This document shows, one piece after another, positions 1 through 8,692 of a stretch of DNA of 64,000 nt. A model generated the notes under the pieces. The model was not told the DNA's origin and ran no database searches. It worked only from the letters and a program-made list of their open reading frames with translations. The translations under genes were made by a program, and so were the position numbers. The DNA lies in assembly GCF_003171715.1 (NCBI RefSeq), contig NZ_QGHL01000005.1, positions 124,001-188,000 of the forward strand. The letters are read 5' to 3'. This stretch comes from Novosphingobium meiothermophilum. GTDB lineage: Bacteria; Pseudomonadota; Alphaproteobacteria; Sphingomonadales; Sphingomonadaceae. The stretch's first letter is position 1. The number at the start of each line of letters is the position of its first letter.

Positions 1-2187
1 GAGATCATCGCCTCCAAGCCGATGGCCACCCAGCGCGATCTTTCGCTGGCCTATTCCCCCGGCGTGGCGGTTCCGGTCCGCGCCATCGCCGATGATCCCA
101 AGACCGCCTATGATTACACCGCCAAGGGCAATCTGGTGGCGGTCATCTCCAACGGCACGGCCATTCTCGGCCTCGGCAATCTCGGCGCGCTGGCCTCCAA
201 GCCGGTGATGGAAGGCAAGGCGGTGCTGTTCAAGCGCTTTGCCGATGTCGATTCGATCGATATCGAACTCGCCACCGAAGACCCCGATGCCTTCATCGAG
301 GCCGTGGCGCTGATGGAGCCGACCTTTGGCGGGATCAACCTTGAAGACATCAAGGCGCCCGAATGCTTCATCATCGAACAGGCCCTGAAAGAGCGCCTGA
401 AGATCCCGATCATGCACGATGACCAGCACGGCACGGCGATCATTTCCGCCGCCGGGCTGCTCAATGCCTGCCATCTGACGGGGCGCAAGCTCGAAGACGT
501 GAAGGTCGTGGTCAACGGCGCGGGTGCGGCTGCCATCGCCTGCACCGCGCTCATCAAGGCCATGGGCGTGCGCCACAACAATGTCATCATGTGCGACCGG
601 CAGGGCGTGATCTATCGCGGCCGCGAGACCGGCATGGACCAGTGGAAGAGCGCGCATGCCGTCGATACTTCGGCGCGCAGCCTCGAAGATGCGCTTGTCG
701 GCGCAGACATCTTCCTCGGCCTTTCGGCGGCGGGCGCGCTCAAGCCCGAATGGGTCACGAAGATGGCGCCCCAGCCGATCATCTTCGCCATGGCCAACCC
801 CGATCCGGAAATCACCCCGCCCGCGGCCAAGGCCGTGCGCCCGGACTGCATCGTTGCCACCGGCCGTTCGGACTATCCGAACCAGGTCAACAACGTGCTT
901 GGCTTCCCCTTCATCTTCCGCGGCGCGCTTGATGTTCAGGCAACGACCATCAACGAGGAAATGAAGATCGCCGCCGCCGAGGCCATTGCCAAGCTGGCGC
1001 GCGAGCCTGTGCCCGAAGAAGTGGCCGCGGCCTATGGCATGAACCACACCTTCGGCCTCGATTACATCATCCCCGCCCCGTTCGATCCGCGCCTGATGGA
1101 AGTCGTCTCCTCGGCCGTGGCACAGGCGGCGATGGATTCAGGCGTCGCCCAGCGCCCGATCGAGGACATGGACGCCTACCGCACCAGCCTCAAGGCGCGG
1201 CTCAATCCCACCACCTCGGTGCTCACCAACGTCTTCGCGCAGGCAAGGGAAAACCCCAAGCGCGTGGTCTTTGCCGAGGCCGAAAACGAAGTGGTGCTTC
1301 GCGCCGCCATCCAGTTCAAGGATTTCGGCTATGGCACCCCGGTGCTGGTCGGCCGCACCCAGCCCGTGCTCGATCTGCTGGCCGAACTGGGCGTCAGCGA
1401 TCCCGATTCCTACGAGATCCACAATTCCGCGGTATCGCCGCTTGTGCCCGAAATGGTCGCCTATCTTTACGAGCGACTCCAGCGGCGCGGCTATCTTGAG
1501 CGCGACGTGCGGCGCATGGTCAATCAGGATCGCAACGTCTTTGCCTCGCTGCTCGTGGCGCTTGGCCATGGCGATGCGCTCATCACCGGGATGACGCGCA
1601 CTTTCGCCCAGTCGATGAAGGAAGTGCGCCGGGTGCTTGATCCCAAGCCCGGCCACCTGCCCTTCGGCATCCACCTGATGGTGGCAAAGAACTACACCGT
1701 GTTCCTTGCCGACACGACCGTGAACGAGCGGCCCTCTGCCGAAGACCTTGCCCAGATCGCGCGCGAAACCGCCGCCGTCGCCCGGCGCATGGGGCATGAA
1801 CCGCGCGTGGCCTTCCTTTCCTACTCGACCTTCGGCAATCCCTATGGCCGCTGGCTCGATTCGATCCGGGGCGCGGTGGCCATTCTCGATGCCGAGAACC
1901 CCGGCTTCGAATACGAAGGCGAAATGGCGCCCGATGCCGCGCTCAACCCCAAGGTCATGGCGAACTACCCGTTCAGCCGCCTTTCGGGTCCGGCCAATGT
2001 GCTCATCATGCCCGGCCTGCAATCGGCGAACATCTCGGCCAAGCTGCTGCGCGAACTGGCGGGCAATGCCGTGATCGGCCCCATGCTGATCGGCATGGAA
2101 AAACCGGTCCAGATCGCGCCCATGACCTCGCTTGCGCCCGACATCATGACGCTGGCCGTGCTCGCGGCGGCGGGCATCGTGGGGTGA
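1..2187 (+). CDS. maeB: NADP-dependent malic enzyme with phosphotransacetylase-like tail (5' truncated)
   Basis: Oxidatively decarboxylates malate to pyruvate with NADP in the cytoplasm. The reading frame is open from base 1, and residues before the first Met (EIIASKP) match the family, so the true start lies left of the window. The N-terminal half holds the malic and NAD-binding domains: an SPGVAVP segment, the HDDQHGTA metal/substrate motif and a VNGAGAAAIAC nucleotide loop. From about residue 400 a second domain (KRVVFAEAENE, later NYPFSRLSGPANVLIMPGLQ) is the phosphate acetyl/butyryltransferase fold typical of the roughly 750-residue MaeB class. In this family that domain is generally regulatory (acetyl-CoA sensing). 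The gene stands alone, and 29 bp downstream an unrelated low-GC gene begins. Confidence 0.95.
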   Translation, partial: EIIASKPMATQRDLSLAYSPGVAVPVRAIADDPKTAYDYTAKGNLVAVISNGTAILGLGNLGALASKPVMEGKAVLFKRFADVDSIDIELATEDPDAFIEAVALMEPTFGGINLEDIKAPECFIIEQALKERLKIPIMHDDQHGTAIISAAGLLNACHLTGRKLEDVKVVVNGAGAAAIACTALIKAMGVRHNNVIMCDRQGVIYRGRETGMDQWKSAHAVDTSARSLEDALVGADIFLGLSAAGALKPEWVTKMAPQPIIFAMANPDPEITPPAAKAVRPDCIVATGRSDYPNQVNNVLGFPFIFRGALDVQATTINEEMKIAAAEAIAKLAREPVPEEVAAAYGMNHTFGLDYIIPAPFDPRLMEVVSSAVAQAAMDSGVAQRPIEDMDAYRTSLKARLNPTTSVLTNVFAQARENPKRVVFAEAENEVVLRAAIQFKDFGYGTPVLVGRTQPVLDLLAELGVSDPDSYEIHNSAVSPLVPEMVAYLYERLQRRGYLERDVRRMVNQDRNVFASLLVALGHGDALITGMTRTFAQSMKEVRRVLDPKPGHLPFGIHLMVAKNYTVFLADTTVNERPSAEDLAQIARETAAVARRMGHEPRVAFLSYSTFGNPYGRWLDSIRGAVAILDAENPGFEYEGEMAPDAALNPKVMANYPFSRLSGPANVLIMPGLQSANISAKLLRELAGNAVIGPMLIGMEKPVQIAPMTSLAPDIMTLAVLAAAGIVG

Positions 2188-2216
2188 TGGCTAAGCGTGC
2201 AATTGAGAATTGAGCC

Positions 2217-3005
2217 ATGAAACTGAATCGACAGCAGATTCACGAGAAAGCACTGCAAGTGCTGGAGGAGAATCCGCAAGGCATTCGCTGGGTGGACTTA
2301 CTGCGAGCTGTGAAAGCACAGTCGCCTGAGACACCACACAACAGTGTTCATGGTGGCATTCACAATCTGCTGACGACTCGAACGAACGAAATCGTCAAGG
2401 TAGCGCGAGGAACTTATCAGCTCGCAAAGTTTGTTGACGCCGACAATGCGCTCGCAAGTGCTAAAGACGCCGAAACGGTTGCCATCCCGGTCATTTCTGA
2501 CGCTCCCGGTTCGGAGCCGCTGACCGAACAAGATTTTTACGCCAGCTTTGCTGAGTGGTTGGAGGAAAATGACGAAGCGACTGTTGCGTCAGCATTGGGT
2601 GGCGCAAGTCTCGGCGGCAAATGGGGCACACCAGATGTAATTGGCGTGCTTAAGCCGCGCGCGCAGGATATCTTCAAGTTTGAGCCGCAAATTGTCACGG
2701 CGGAAATCAAAGCTGTGCCAGGACAGCCTGTCGTTGCCTTTGGCCAAGCAGTCGCCTACAGACTGTTCTCACATAAAAGCTATATTGTCGTTCCCAATTC
2801 AACCTCTGGCGACGACATGAGTCGCCTGAAATCGTTATGCAGTATACATGGTGTTGGGTTGGTCACCTTTACGCTGAACAAGGAACAGCCCGACTACGCA
2901 GTAGTCGTCTTGCCGACCAACGCAACTCCGGACATGTTTTATGTCAACAGTATGCTTGAGCGACTGAAGGCAAGCGAGCCGAGGCTGTTAAACAGGCTAT
3001 TCTAA
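2217..3005 (+). CDS. Winged-helix (HARE-like) plus PD-(D/E)XK nuclease-like protein
   Basis: A 262-residue protein not assigned to a named family. Residues 1-72 look like a winged-helix HARE-type domain (IHEKALQVLEE, HNSVHGGIHNLL, ARGTYQLA). After a linker, residues 105-232 carry PD at 139-140, EIK at 163-165 and a QAVAYRL helix at 177-183, the layout of PD-(D/E)XK restriction-endonuclease folds. The stretch SYIVVPN behind it fits the usual core strand. Base composition and codon use are clearly more AT-rich than in maeB and thiSG on either side, which suggests recent acquisition. It starts 29 bp after maeB and ends 10 bp before the convergent thiSG. No methyltransferase partner is adjacent. 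Possible roles are DNA defence or a DNA-binding regulator with a dead nuclease fold; these cannot be separated by reading. Confidence 0.7.
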   Translation: MKLNRQQIHEKALQVLEENPQGIRWVDLLRAVKAQSPETPHNSVHGGIHNLLTTRTNEIVKVARGTYQLAKFVDADNALASAKDAETVAIPVISDAPGSEPLTEQDFYASFAEWLEENDEATVASALGGASLGGKWGTPDVIGVLKPRAQDIFKFEPQIVTAEIKAVPGQPVVAFGQAVAYRLFSHKSYIVVPNSTSGDDMSRLKSLCSIHGVGLVTFTLNKEQPDYAVVVLPTNATPDMFYVNSMLERLKASEPRLLNRLF

Positions 3006-3015
3006 TACCTACCCC

Positions 3016-4023
3016 TCAGATCAACCCCGCCAGCGGGCTGCTCGGATCGGCATACTTGCGCGTCGGCATCCGGCCCGCAAGGTAGGCATGGCGCCCGGCC
3101 TCTACTGCCAGCTTCATTGCGCGGGCCATGCGGACCGGGTCTTTCGCCTCGGCAATGGCGGTGTTCATCAGCACGCCGTCGCAGCCCAGTTCCATCGCCA
3201 CGGCCGCTTCGGATGCGGTGCCCACGCCCGCATCGACCAAGACCGGCACTTTCGCGCCTTCCACGATCAGCCGCACCGTCACCTTGTTCTGGATGCCAAG
3301 GCCCGATCCGATCGGCGCGCCCAGCGGCATCACCGCCACCGCGCCTGCGTCCTCAAGCTGCTTGGCCGCGATCGGATCGTCCACGCAATAGACCATCGGC
3401 AGGAAGCCTTCCTTGGCCAGCACTTCGGTGGCGCGGATGGTTTCGACCATGTTGGGATAGAGCGTGCGCGCCTCGCCCAGCACTTCCAGCTTCACCAGAT
3501 CCCAGCCGCCCGCCTCGCGCGCCAGCCGCAGCGTGCGGATGGCATCCTCGGCGGTAAAGCAGCCGGCCGTGTTCGGCAGGTAGGTGATCTTCTTCGGGTC
3601 GATATAGTCGGTCAGCATCGGCGCCTTGGGGTCCGAAACATTCACCCGGCGCACCGCAACGGTGACGATTTCCGCACCCGAAGCCTCGACCGCAGCCGCG
3701 TTCTGCTCGAAGTCCCGGTATTTGCCCGTGCCCACGATCAGGCGCGAACGGAAGGTGCGGCCCGCAACAGTCCAGGTGTCATTCAGGGTATCGTTGCCAT
3801 GCGTCACGTCCACTTGTCCTCCACCCACGAAATGCACGATTTCCAGCACGTCCCCGTCGGCAATGGCCACGTTGGCCAGTGTGGAGCGCGGCACGATCTC
3901 GCCATTGCGTTCCACCGCCACCTTGGCAGGGTCGAGTTCAAGGCTGCGCACCAGATCGGCGACAGAGCCGGGCGCGGCGCGGCGCGGCTCGCCATTGACG
4001 GTAAGAGAGAGGATCGCGGTCAT
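3016..4023 (-). CDS. thiSG: ThiS-ThiG fusion: sulfur carrier plus thiazole synthase
   Basis: Makes the thiazole phosphate half of thiamine from 1-deoxyxylulose 5-phosphate, dehydroglycine and carrier-bound sulfur. Residues 1-69 are a ThiS ubiquitin-like fold ([24 protein letters not shown]). A short linker leads to ThiG ([21 protein letters not shown], the Schiff-base lysine region [18 protein letters not shown]-type phosphate loop region). In stand-alone ThiS the terminal Gly-Gly is thiocarboxylated; here Gly67-Gly69 is internal, so sulfur transfer must work differently or need cleavage. I chose the ATG at 4023 because ThiS begins right there; an in-frame ATG at 4047 would add eight residues, and neither has a strong ribosome site. 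No other thi gene is adjacent. Confidence 0.92.
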   Translation of the reverse strand: MTAILSLTVNGEPRRAAPGSVADLVRSLELDPAKVAVERNGEIVPRSTLANVAIADGDVLEIVHFVGGGQVDVTHGNDTLNDTWTVAGRTFRSRLIVGTGKYRDFEQNAAAVEASGAEIVTVAVRRVNVSDPKAPMLTDYIDPKKITYLPNTAGCFTAEDAIRTLRLAREAGGWDLVKLEVLGEARTLYPNMVETIRATEVLAKEGFLPMVYCVDDPIAAKQLEDAGAVAVMPLGAPIGSGLGIQNKVTVRLIVEGAKVPVLVDAGVGTASEAAVAMELGCDGVLMNTAIAEAKDPVRMARAMKLAVEAGRHAYLAGRMPTRKYADPSSPLAGLI

Positions 4024-4075
4024 GCGCGCCGCTTTAGCGATGCGCATGGCAGGTGCAAGTGTGCGAAAGGTGCGC

Positions 4076-4453
4076 TCAGGGGCAAACGCCGCGGCGCATG
4101 TTGATGATGTGGGCCGCCGCCACCAGCGTCACGCCGATCACCGTCAGCGCCACTTCGGCACTGCCATGGCCGGCGGCCACCGCGCCGCCCATCATTGCCA
4201 GCCCCGCGCCGCCGATGGCCAGCGGCAGCATCCGCCCATGACGCAGCGCGCCCAGCCCGATGGTCGCCGCACCGATCACCAGCGCCAGCGCCAGTCCCCA
4301 GCGGTGCCAGTCAGGATCGAGCAGCACCCCGCCGCCGATGCCGAACATGCCCACCAGAAACACGCCCGCCAGACAGTGCAGCAGGCACAGCCCCGAAAGG
4401 AGCACGCCGAACCGGTCGAGCCGGGCACGCAGGGCGGGAAGGATCGTGTTCAC
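4076..4453 (-). CDS. MerC-domain inner-membrane protein
   Basis: 125 residues with about four hydrophobic segments, resembling the MerC family. The first helix carries Cys23 and Cys27 in a CLLHC arrangement that could bind a soft metal. True MerC proteins import Hg(II), but no merR, merA or other mer gene is present, so a mercury role is not supported; housekeeping metal handling is more likely. A Zur/Fur-like palindromic sequence lies 14 bp upstream of the start codon (4467-4483), which would fit zinc-responsive control. The gene is divergent from ctaA, separated by 136 bp. Confidence 0.65.
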   Translation of the reverse strand: MNTILPALRARLDRFGVLLSGLCLLHCLAGVFLVGMFGIGGGVLLDPDWHRWGLALALVIGAATIGLGALRHGRMLPLAIGGAGLAMMGGAVAAGHGSAEVALTVIGVTLVAAAHIINMRRGVCP

Positions 4454-4466
4454 TGCACTCCCATAT

Positions 4467-4483
4467 ATGTTACATTATTACAT
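4467..4483 (-). promoter_or_regulatory. Candidate Zur/Fur-family operator upstream of the MerC-domain gene
   Basis: The AT-rich ATGTTACATTATTACAT stands out in otherwise GC-rich DNA. Outer arms ATGT/ACAT are inverted, and the overall pattern recalls alphaproteobacterial Zur boxes (ATGTTA-N-TAACAT type), though the inner positions are imperfect. It sits 14 bp before the 4453 start, a repressor-like position. The assignment to Zur rather than Fur or another regulator is inference. Confidence 0.35.
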
Positions 4484-4589
4484 TGCGCAAGCCGGTGCCA
4501 CGATGCGGCGCCACCATGTCCGAACGTCCGTGCGCCCACGGCCGACAATCTCTCTTGCGATTTTGCGGGGGCAGGAGCAGGGCAACGCC

Positions 4590-5723
4590 ATGACTGCCCA
4601 ACCCGTCGCCGGACCAGCCCCCGTCGCACCCAGCCGGCACGATTCCGGCACCGCCCCCGGCCCTGCCGGTATTTCCGCCGCCATGCGTGCCAACGCGCTT
4701 TCGCTTGCCCGCTGGCTGTTCGTCGTGGCCCTGATGGTCGTCGCCATCGTGGCGGTCGGCGGGATCACCCGGCTGACCGAATCGGGGGTTTCGATCACCG
4801 AATGGAAACCCGTTACCGGAACCCTCCCGCCGCTCACGCAGGCCCAGTGGCAGGCAGAGTTCGACGCCTATCGCGCCACGCCGCAATACCAGCTCATCAA
4901 TGGTCCTGCGGGCATGACGCTCGAAACCTACAAGTTCATCTTCTTCTGGGAATGGGTCCACCGTCTGATCGCACGGGTCATCGGGCTGGTCTTCGCGCTG
5001 CCGCTGGCGTGGTTCTGGATCAAGGGGCGCATTCCGCAAGGTTACAAGCCGCGCCTTCTGGCCCTGCTGGCGCTTGGGGCGCTGCAAGGCACGGTTGGCT
5101 GGTGGATGGTCAAGTCGGGCATCGTGAATGACGTGAAAGTCAGCCACTTCCGCCTGGCCGCGCACCTGCTGGTCGCGCTGTTCACGCTTGGCGGCCTTGT
5201 CTGGACCGCGCTTGATCTCGTGGCCCTTTCCAAGGGCAGGCCCCGCGCGCGGCTGCATGGTCTGGGCCTTGCGGCGCTGGCCATGCTGGCGCTGCAACTG
5301 TTCTACGGCGCGCTGGTGGCCGGGATGCGCGCGGGCACTTCGGCTGGCGCGGGCTGGTTCAGCGCGGATGCCTGGCCGCTCATGCAGGGCCGCTTCTATC
5401 CGGCTGGGGTGGACTGGGCGCAGGGCGCCGGCCACGCCTTGCTCTCCGATCCGTTCCTTGTCCACTTCATCCATCGCTGGTGGGCCTGGGCCGTGGTCGC
5501 GGTGCTGGTCATAGTCGCCCGCCGCCTGCGCAAGAGCCACCGCGCCGCCTCGGTCGTCCTGCACTCGGTGTTCGGAACGCAGGTGCTGCTCGGCATCTTC
5601 ACCGTTTACAGCGGCGTTGCCCTCTGGCTTGGCGTCATGCACCAGCTCGTCGGCGCGCTGCTGGTGGCCGCAACCGTCTGGTGCGCGCACCTGCTCGGCA
5701 GCGGGAATGCCCGGCCGTCATGA
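4590..5723 (+). CDS. ctaA: Heme A synthase (COX15/CtaA type)
   Basis: Oxidises the C8 methyl of heme O to the formyl group of heme A for aa3-type cytochrome oxidase, in the inner membrane. The 377-residue protein has eight hydrophobic helices. Conserved heme-ligand histidines lie in EWVHRLIAR, SHFRLAAHLL, FIHRWWAW and MHQLVGALL. The family entrance GGITRLTESGVSITEWKPVTG is clear. I chose the ATG at 4590: it follows an AGGAG at 4573-4577, whereas the open frame upstream overlaps the divergent MerC gene. The stop overlaps the cutA start by 4 bp (ATGA), so the two are probably co-translated. Confidence 0.95.
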   Translation: MTAQPVAGPAPVAPSRHDSGTAPGPAGISAAMRANALSLARWLFVVALMVVAIVAVGGITRLTESGVSITEWKPVTGTLPPLTQAQWQAEFDAYRATPQYQLINGPAGMTLETYKFIFFWEWVHRLIARVIGLVFALPLAWFWIKGRIPQGYKPRLLALLALGALQGTVGWWMVKSGIVNDVKVSHFRLAAHLLVALFTLGGLVWTALDLVALSKGRPRARLHGLGLAALAMLALQLFYGALVAGMRAGTSAGAGWFSADAWPLMQGRFYPAGVDWAQGAGHALLSDPFLVHFIHRWWAWAVVAVLVIVARRLRKSHRAASVVLHSVFGTQVLLGIFTVYSGVALWLGVMHQLVGALLVAATVWCAHLLGSGNARPS

Positions 5724-6046
5724 CCGCCGCGCTGATCTGGTGTCCCTTCGGCAGCATGGAAAGCGCCGAGGCCGCCGCCGGAACGCTGCTCGAAGAACGC
5801 CTGATCGCCTGCGCCAATATCCTGCCTGCCGTCCGCTCGCTCTACCGCTGGCAGGGCGAGCGGGGCGAAGGCACCGAGGTTGGCGTCCTGTTCAAGACCC
5901 GTGCCGATCTGCTCGATGCCGCCGTTGCCCGTCTGGAAGTGCTCCACCCCTACGATTCGCCAGCCATTGCCGGGTGGCGCTGCGATGGCGCGGGCGCGGC
6001 CACGCTGGCATGGCTGGAGGCCGATTGCGGCCCTGCGCAAACCTGA
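5720..6046 (+). CDS. cutA: CutA1 divalent-ion tolerance protein
   Basis: A 108-residue member of the small trimeric CutA1 family linked to divalent cation tolerance; the precise function is unresolved across the family. Typical elements are the start [28 protein letters not shown], shortened here as [12 protein letters not shown], then the central SLYRWQG and the C-terminal HPYDSPAI motif. Start ATG at 5720 overlaps the ctaA stop codon by 4 bp, indicating translational coupling. A hydrophilic leader and the rplM promoter region follow. Confidence 0.92.
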   Translation: MTAALIWCPFGSMESAEAAAGTLLEERLIACANILPAVRSLYRWQGERGEGTEVGVLFKTRADLLDAAVARLEVLHPYDSPAIAGWRCDGAGAATLAWLEADCGPAQT

Positions 6047-6185
6047 CGGTATTATTTTACCTCCTCGTAAAACCGCGAGTTTGCTTGACTCTGGCGGCCA
6101 TCTGCAACAAAGGCGCGCTTCCTTCGTCGTGATGCAAGCGGATTGTCGCCCGGATCGACGCACTGATATTCAGGGAACCGTAGCC

Positions 6186-6665
6186 ATGAAGGCTCTCAGC
6201 AAGGTCACCCGGTCGATCAAGCCGGCCGAGGTGGAAAAGAAGTGGCATCTGATCGATGCCGAAGGCATGGTCGTCGGCCGTCTCGCCGTCATCATCGCCA
6301 ACCATCTGCGCGGCAAGCACAAGCCCAGCTTCACCCCGCACGTCGATTGCGGCGATCATGTCGTCGTCATCAACGCCGACAAGGTGAAGTTCACCGGCAA
6401 CAAGCTGAAGAACAAGACCTACTACAAGCACACCGGTTATGCCGGCGGCATCAAGGAAGTCACCGCGGACAAGGTCCTTGGCGGCCGCTTCCCGGAGCGC
6501 GTGCTTGAAAAGGCCGTGGAACGCATGATCCCGCGCGGTCCGCTTGGCCGTGCGCAGATGCGCGCCCTTCACCTCTATGCCGGTGCCGAACACCCGCATG
6601 GCGGAACCCAGCCGGTGCCGCTCGACGTCGCCTCGATGAACCGCAAGAACAAGGTGGGTGCATAA
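6186..6665 (+). CDS. rplM: 50S ribosomal protein L13 (uL13)
   Basis: Early-assembly large-subunit protein, 159 residues, slightly longer than the roughly 142-residue E. coli form because of an extended C-terminus. Recognisable segments are [41 protein letters not shown] and [12 protein letters not shown]. The ATG at 6186 begins the family-typical MKALSKVT; longer frames upstream run into cutA. rpsI starts 2 bp after its stop, the universal L13-S9 pair. The 140-bp gap before it holds a TTGACT (6085-6090) that could be a -35 box, but no convincing -10 was seen. Confidence 0.97.
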   Translation: MKALSKVTRSIKPAEVEKKWHLIDAEGMVVGRLAVIIANHLRGKHKPSFTPHVDCGDHVVVINADKVKFTGNKLKNKTYYKHTGYAGGIKEVTADKVLGGRFPERVLEKAVERMIPRGPLGRAQMRALHLYAGAEHPHGGTQPVPLDVASMNRKNKVGA

Positions 6666-6667
6666 TC

Positions 6668-7204
6668 ATGGCCGAAACCGAAAACACCGTCTCCAGCCTG
6701 GCCGACCTCAAGGATCTGACCGCTGGCGCAGCCGCTGCCGCTCCGGCTGCCGGCGATGAAGCCCCTGTCGTGCGCACCGGCCCCGCTGCCGTCCTGCGCG
6801 AACGCGAAGTCGATGCGCAGGGGCGTTCCTACGCCACCGGCCGCCGCAAGGACGCCGTGGCCCGCGTGTGGCTCAAGCCCGGTTCGGGCAAGATCACCGT
6901 CAACGGCCGCGATCAGGAAGTCTATTTCGCTCGTCCGACGCTGCGTCTCGTCATCAACCAGCCCTTCGCCGTCGCCGGGCGCGAAGGTCAGTATGACATC
7001 GTCTGCACCGTGAAGGGCGGCGGCCTTTCGGGCCAGGCCGGCGCGGTCAAGCACGGCATCGCACAGGCCCTGTCGAAGTTCGAACCTGCCCTGCGCAGCG
7101 CGGTCAAGGCCGCCGGCTTCCTTACCCGCGACCCCCGCGTGGTCGAGCGCAAGAAGTACGGCCGCGCCAAGGCCCGCCGCAGCTTCCAGTTCTCGAAGCG
7201 CTGA
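6668..7204 (+). CDS. rpsI: 30S ribosomal protein S9 (uS9)
   Basis: Small-subunit protein whose C-terminal tail reaches the P-site tRNA. The conserved body begins at [20 protein letters not shown] and ends with the canonical SFQFSKR tail. An Ala-rich N-terminal extension of about 55 residues ([16 protein letters not shown]) precedes the core, as in many alphaproteobacteria. It is the second gene of the rplM-rpsI operon, 2 bp after rplM, and is followed by a strong intrinsic terminator at 7239-7269. Confidence 0.97.
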   Translation: MAETENTVSSLADLKDLTAGAAAAAPAAGDEAPVVRTGPAAVLREREVDAQGRSYATGRRKDAVARVWLKPGSGKITVNGRDQEVYFARPTLRLVINQPFAVAGREGQYDIVCTVKGGGLSGQAGAVKHGIAQALSKFEPALRSAVKAAGFLTRDPRVVERKKYGRAKARRSFQFSKR

Positions 7205-7238
7205 TCCGCGCTCCGGCAATTGCTGGAAGGAAAAATCG

Positions 7239-7269
7239 GGGGCTGGTCTTGCGGACCGGCCCCTTTTTT
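7239..7269 (+). terminator. Intrinsic terminator of rplM-rpsI
   Basis: A 10-bp stem (GGGGCTGGTC paired with GACCGGCCCC, one G-U pair) with a 5-nt loop TTGCG is followed directly by six T residues. It lies 35 bp past the rpsI stop. Confidence 0.92.
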
Positions 7270-7320
7270 CATGCGGCCATGCCTTGCCGCAGGGCGCCCG
7301 ATGCAGCACATCCTCGCACA

Positions 7321-8028
7321 ATGCGCGCCCCCGCCCCCAAGATGATTGCCCGCAAAGTGATTGGCCCCTTGATGATTGCCGGATGGCCCCGTGCCGCCTT
7401 CGGGGCGGCAATGGGCATCGCGCTGGCCGCGCTCATGGGGCATGTCCTTCCCGCCAGCGCCCACCAGCCATGGATCATGGCTCCGGTCGGCGCCTCGGCC
7501 GTGCTGGTCTTTGCGGTGCCCGCCAGCCCGCTGGCGCAGCCCTGGCCCGTGATTGGCGGCAGTCTCGTCTCCGTCATGGTGGGCATGGCTGTCGGCTGGC
7601 TCTGCGCGCAGGCGAATATCGCTGCCCCGCTTGCTGTCAGTCTCGCCGTGGGCCTCGCCATTGGCGCAATGGCGCTTGCCCGCTGCACCCATCCACCCGG
7701 CGGGGCGGCGGCCATTCTCGGCGCTCTGGCGGGCCATGCCCCCGGCGCGCACTTGCCCGGCCCGCTTCTTCCGCTGGCCCTCAATGTTGCGGGGATCGTG
7801 CTGATCGGCTGGCTTTACAACGGGTTGACCGGGCACCGCTGGCCCCATCTGGCCATCGCGCCGCCCCCGCCCGCCCCCTCGCGCGCCGTCACCTATGACC
7901 GCGCCGATCTTGATGCCGTTCTGGACGAGTGGGACGAGACGCTTGATGTCTCTGCCGACGATCTCGACGCATTGTTCCGCGCTGTCGAACGCCGCGTCCT
8001 GCGCCGCTGGGCAGACGACCACAAGTAG
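7321..8028 (+). CDS. HPP family integral membrane protein
   Basis: An inner-membrane protein of the HPP family, named after the motif seen here as CTHPPGGAAAILGAL. Four hydrophobic segments are evident (around AAMGIALAALMGHVL, WIMAPVGASAVLVFAVP, GLAIGAMALA and LALNVAGIVLIGWLY), followed by a hydrophilic C-terminal tail of about 60 residues. Some plant and cyanobacterial relatives transport nitrite; the role here is unknown. I chose the ATG at 7321; ATG at 7342 is equally possible. Longer frames start inside the rpsI terminator. It ends 3 bp before the convergent SRAP gene. Confidence 0.85.
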   Translation: MRAPAPKMIARKVIGPLMIAGWPRAAFGAAMGIALAALMGHVLPASAHQPWIMAPVGASAVLVFAVPASPLAQPWPVIGGSLVSVMVGMAVGWLCAQANIAAPLAVSLAVGLAIGAMALARCTHPPGGAAAILGALAGHAPGAHLPGPLLPLALNVAGIVLIGWLYNGLTGHRWPHLAIAPPPPAPSRAVTYDRADLDAVLDEWDETLDVSADDLDALFRAVERRVLRRWADDHK

Positions 8029-8031
8029 CCG

Positions 8032-8664
8032 TCACAGGAGCCGGGGCTGCGCGGGCGGCGCCGCTTGCCGTTCATCCGCGATCTCGATCATTGCTGCCTC
8101 CGCGAAGGGGCGCTGCATGGCCTCGGCGCGCTCGGCATCGGCGGTCAGCCATGCCATCGCCGCCTCGCCCGAAGCAAGGATCACCGGCATCGCCTTGGGA
8201 TGGACCCGCCCCACCAGCGCGTTGGCCGGACAGGTCAGGAAGGCAAAGCGCGGCCCATCGGCTGTCTGCCGCCACAGTCCGGCAAAGGCAAACAGCGGCT
8301 GGTCTTTCAGCGCGAACCAGTGCGGCCGCTTGCGCCGCGTTTGCGGGTCGATACTGGCCGACCATTCGCAGAACGCCGTCACCGGCACCACGCAGCGCCG
8401 CGCCGGGTCTTCCAGCGCCGCGCGCCACATCGGCGATTGCAGGTTGCGCACGTTGATGACCGGCCTTTGCCCGGCAACCGGCGGCGGCCAGCCCCACTGC
8501 ATCGGCCCCAGCCGGTATTGCCCGCCGCGCGCGATCAGCACCGGCGCCGTGCTGCCGGGCCAGATCTCGGAAAAGGCGGGCAGATCATCCGGCGCCTTTC
8601 CGAGGGGTGCAAACATCCGTGCGATGGCTTGAACCCTGCCGGTCATGCGATACAAGTTGCACAT
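8032..8664 (-). CDS. SOS response-associated peptidase (SRAP/YedK/HMCES)
   Basis: A DNA-protein crosslinking protein that shields abasic sites in single-stranded DNA. The ATG at 8664 gives MCNLYRMT, putting the catalytic Cys at position 2 as the chemistry demands; a longer frame to 8718 would bury it and is rejected. Other family residues are present: the N-x-R pair in VINVRNLQ, the glutamate in TAFCEW and the histidine in HPKAMPVIL. Length 210 residues is normal. Divergent from the aldolase-family gene with 28 bp between start codons, so their promoters must overlap each other's 5' ends. Confidence 0.93.
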   Translation of the reverse strand: MCNLYRMTGRVQAIARMFAPLGKAPDDLPAFSEIWPGSTAPVLIARGGQYRLGPMQWGWPPPVAGQRPVINVRNLQSPMWRAALEDPARRCVVPVTAFCEWSASIDPQTRRKRPHWFALKDQPLFAFAGLWRQTADGPRFAFLTCPANALVGRVHPKAMPVILASGEAAMAWLTADAERAEAMQRPFAEAAMIEIADERQAAPPAQPRLL

Positions 8665-8692
8665 AACAACCAGATATGCCCCGGAGAGCGCA

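Noticed and set aside
6085-6113. sigma-70 promoter for rplM
   Set aside because: TTGACT is a good -35, but no acceptable -10 lies 16-18 bp downstream.
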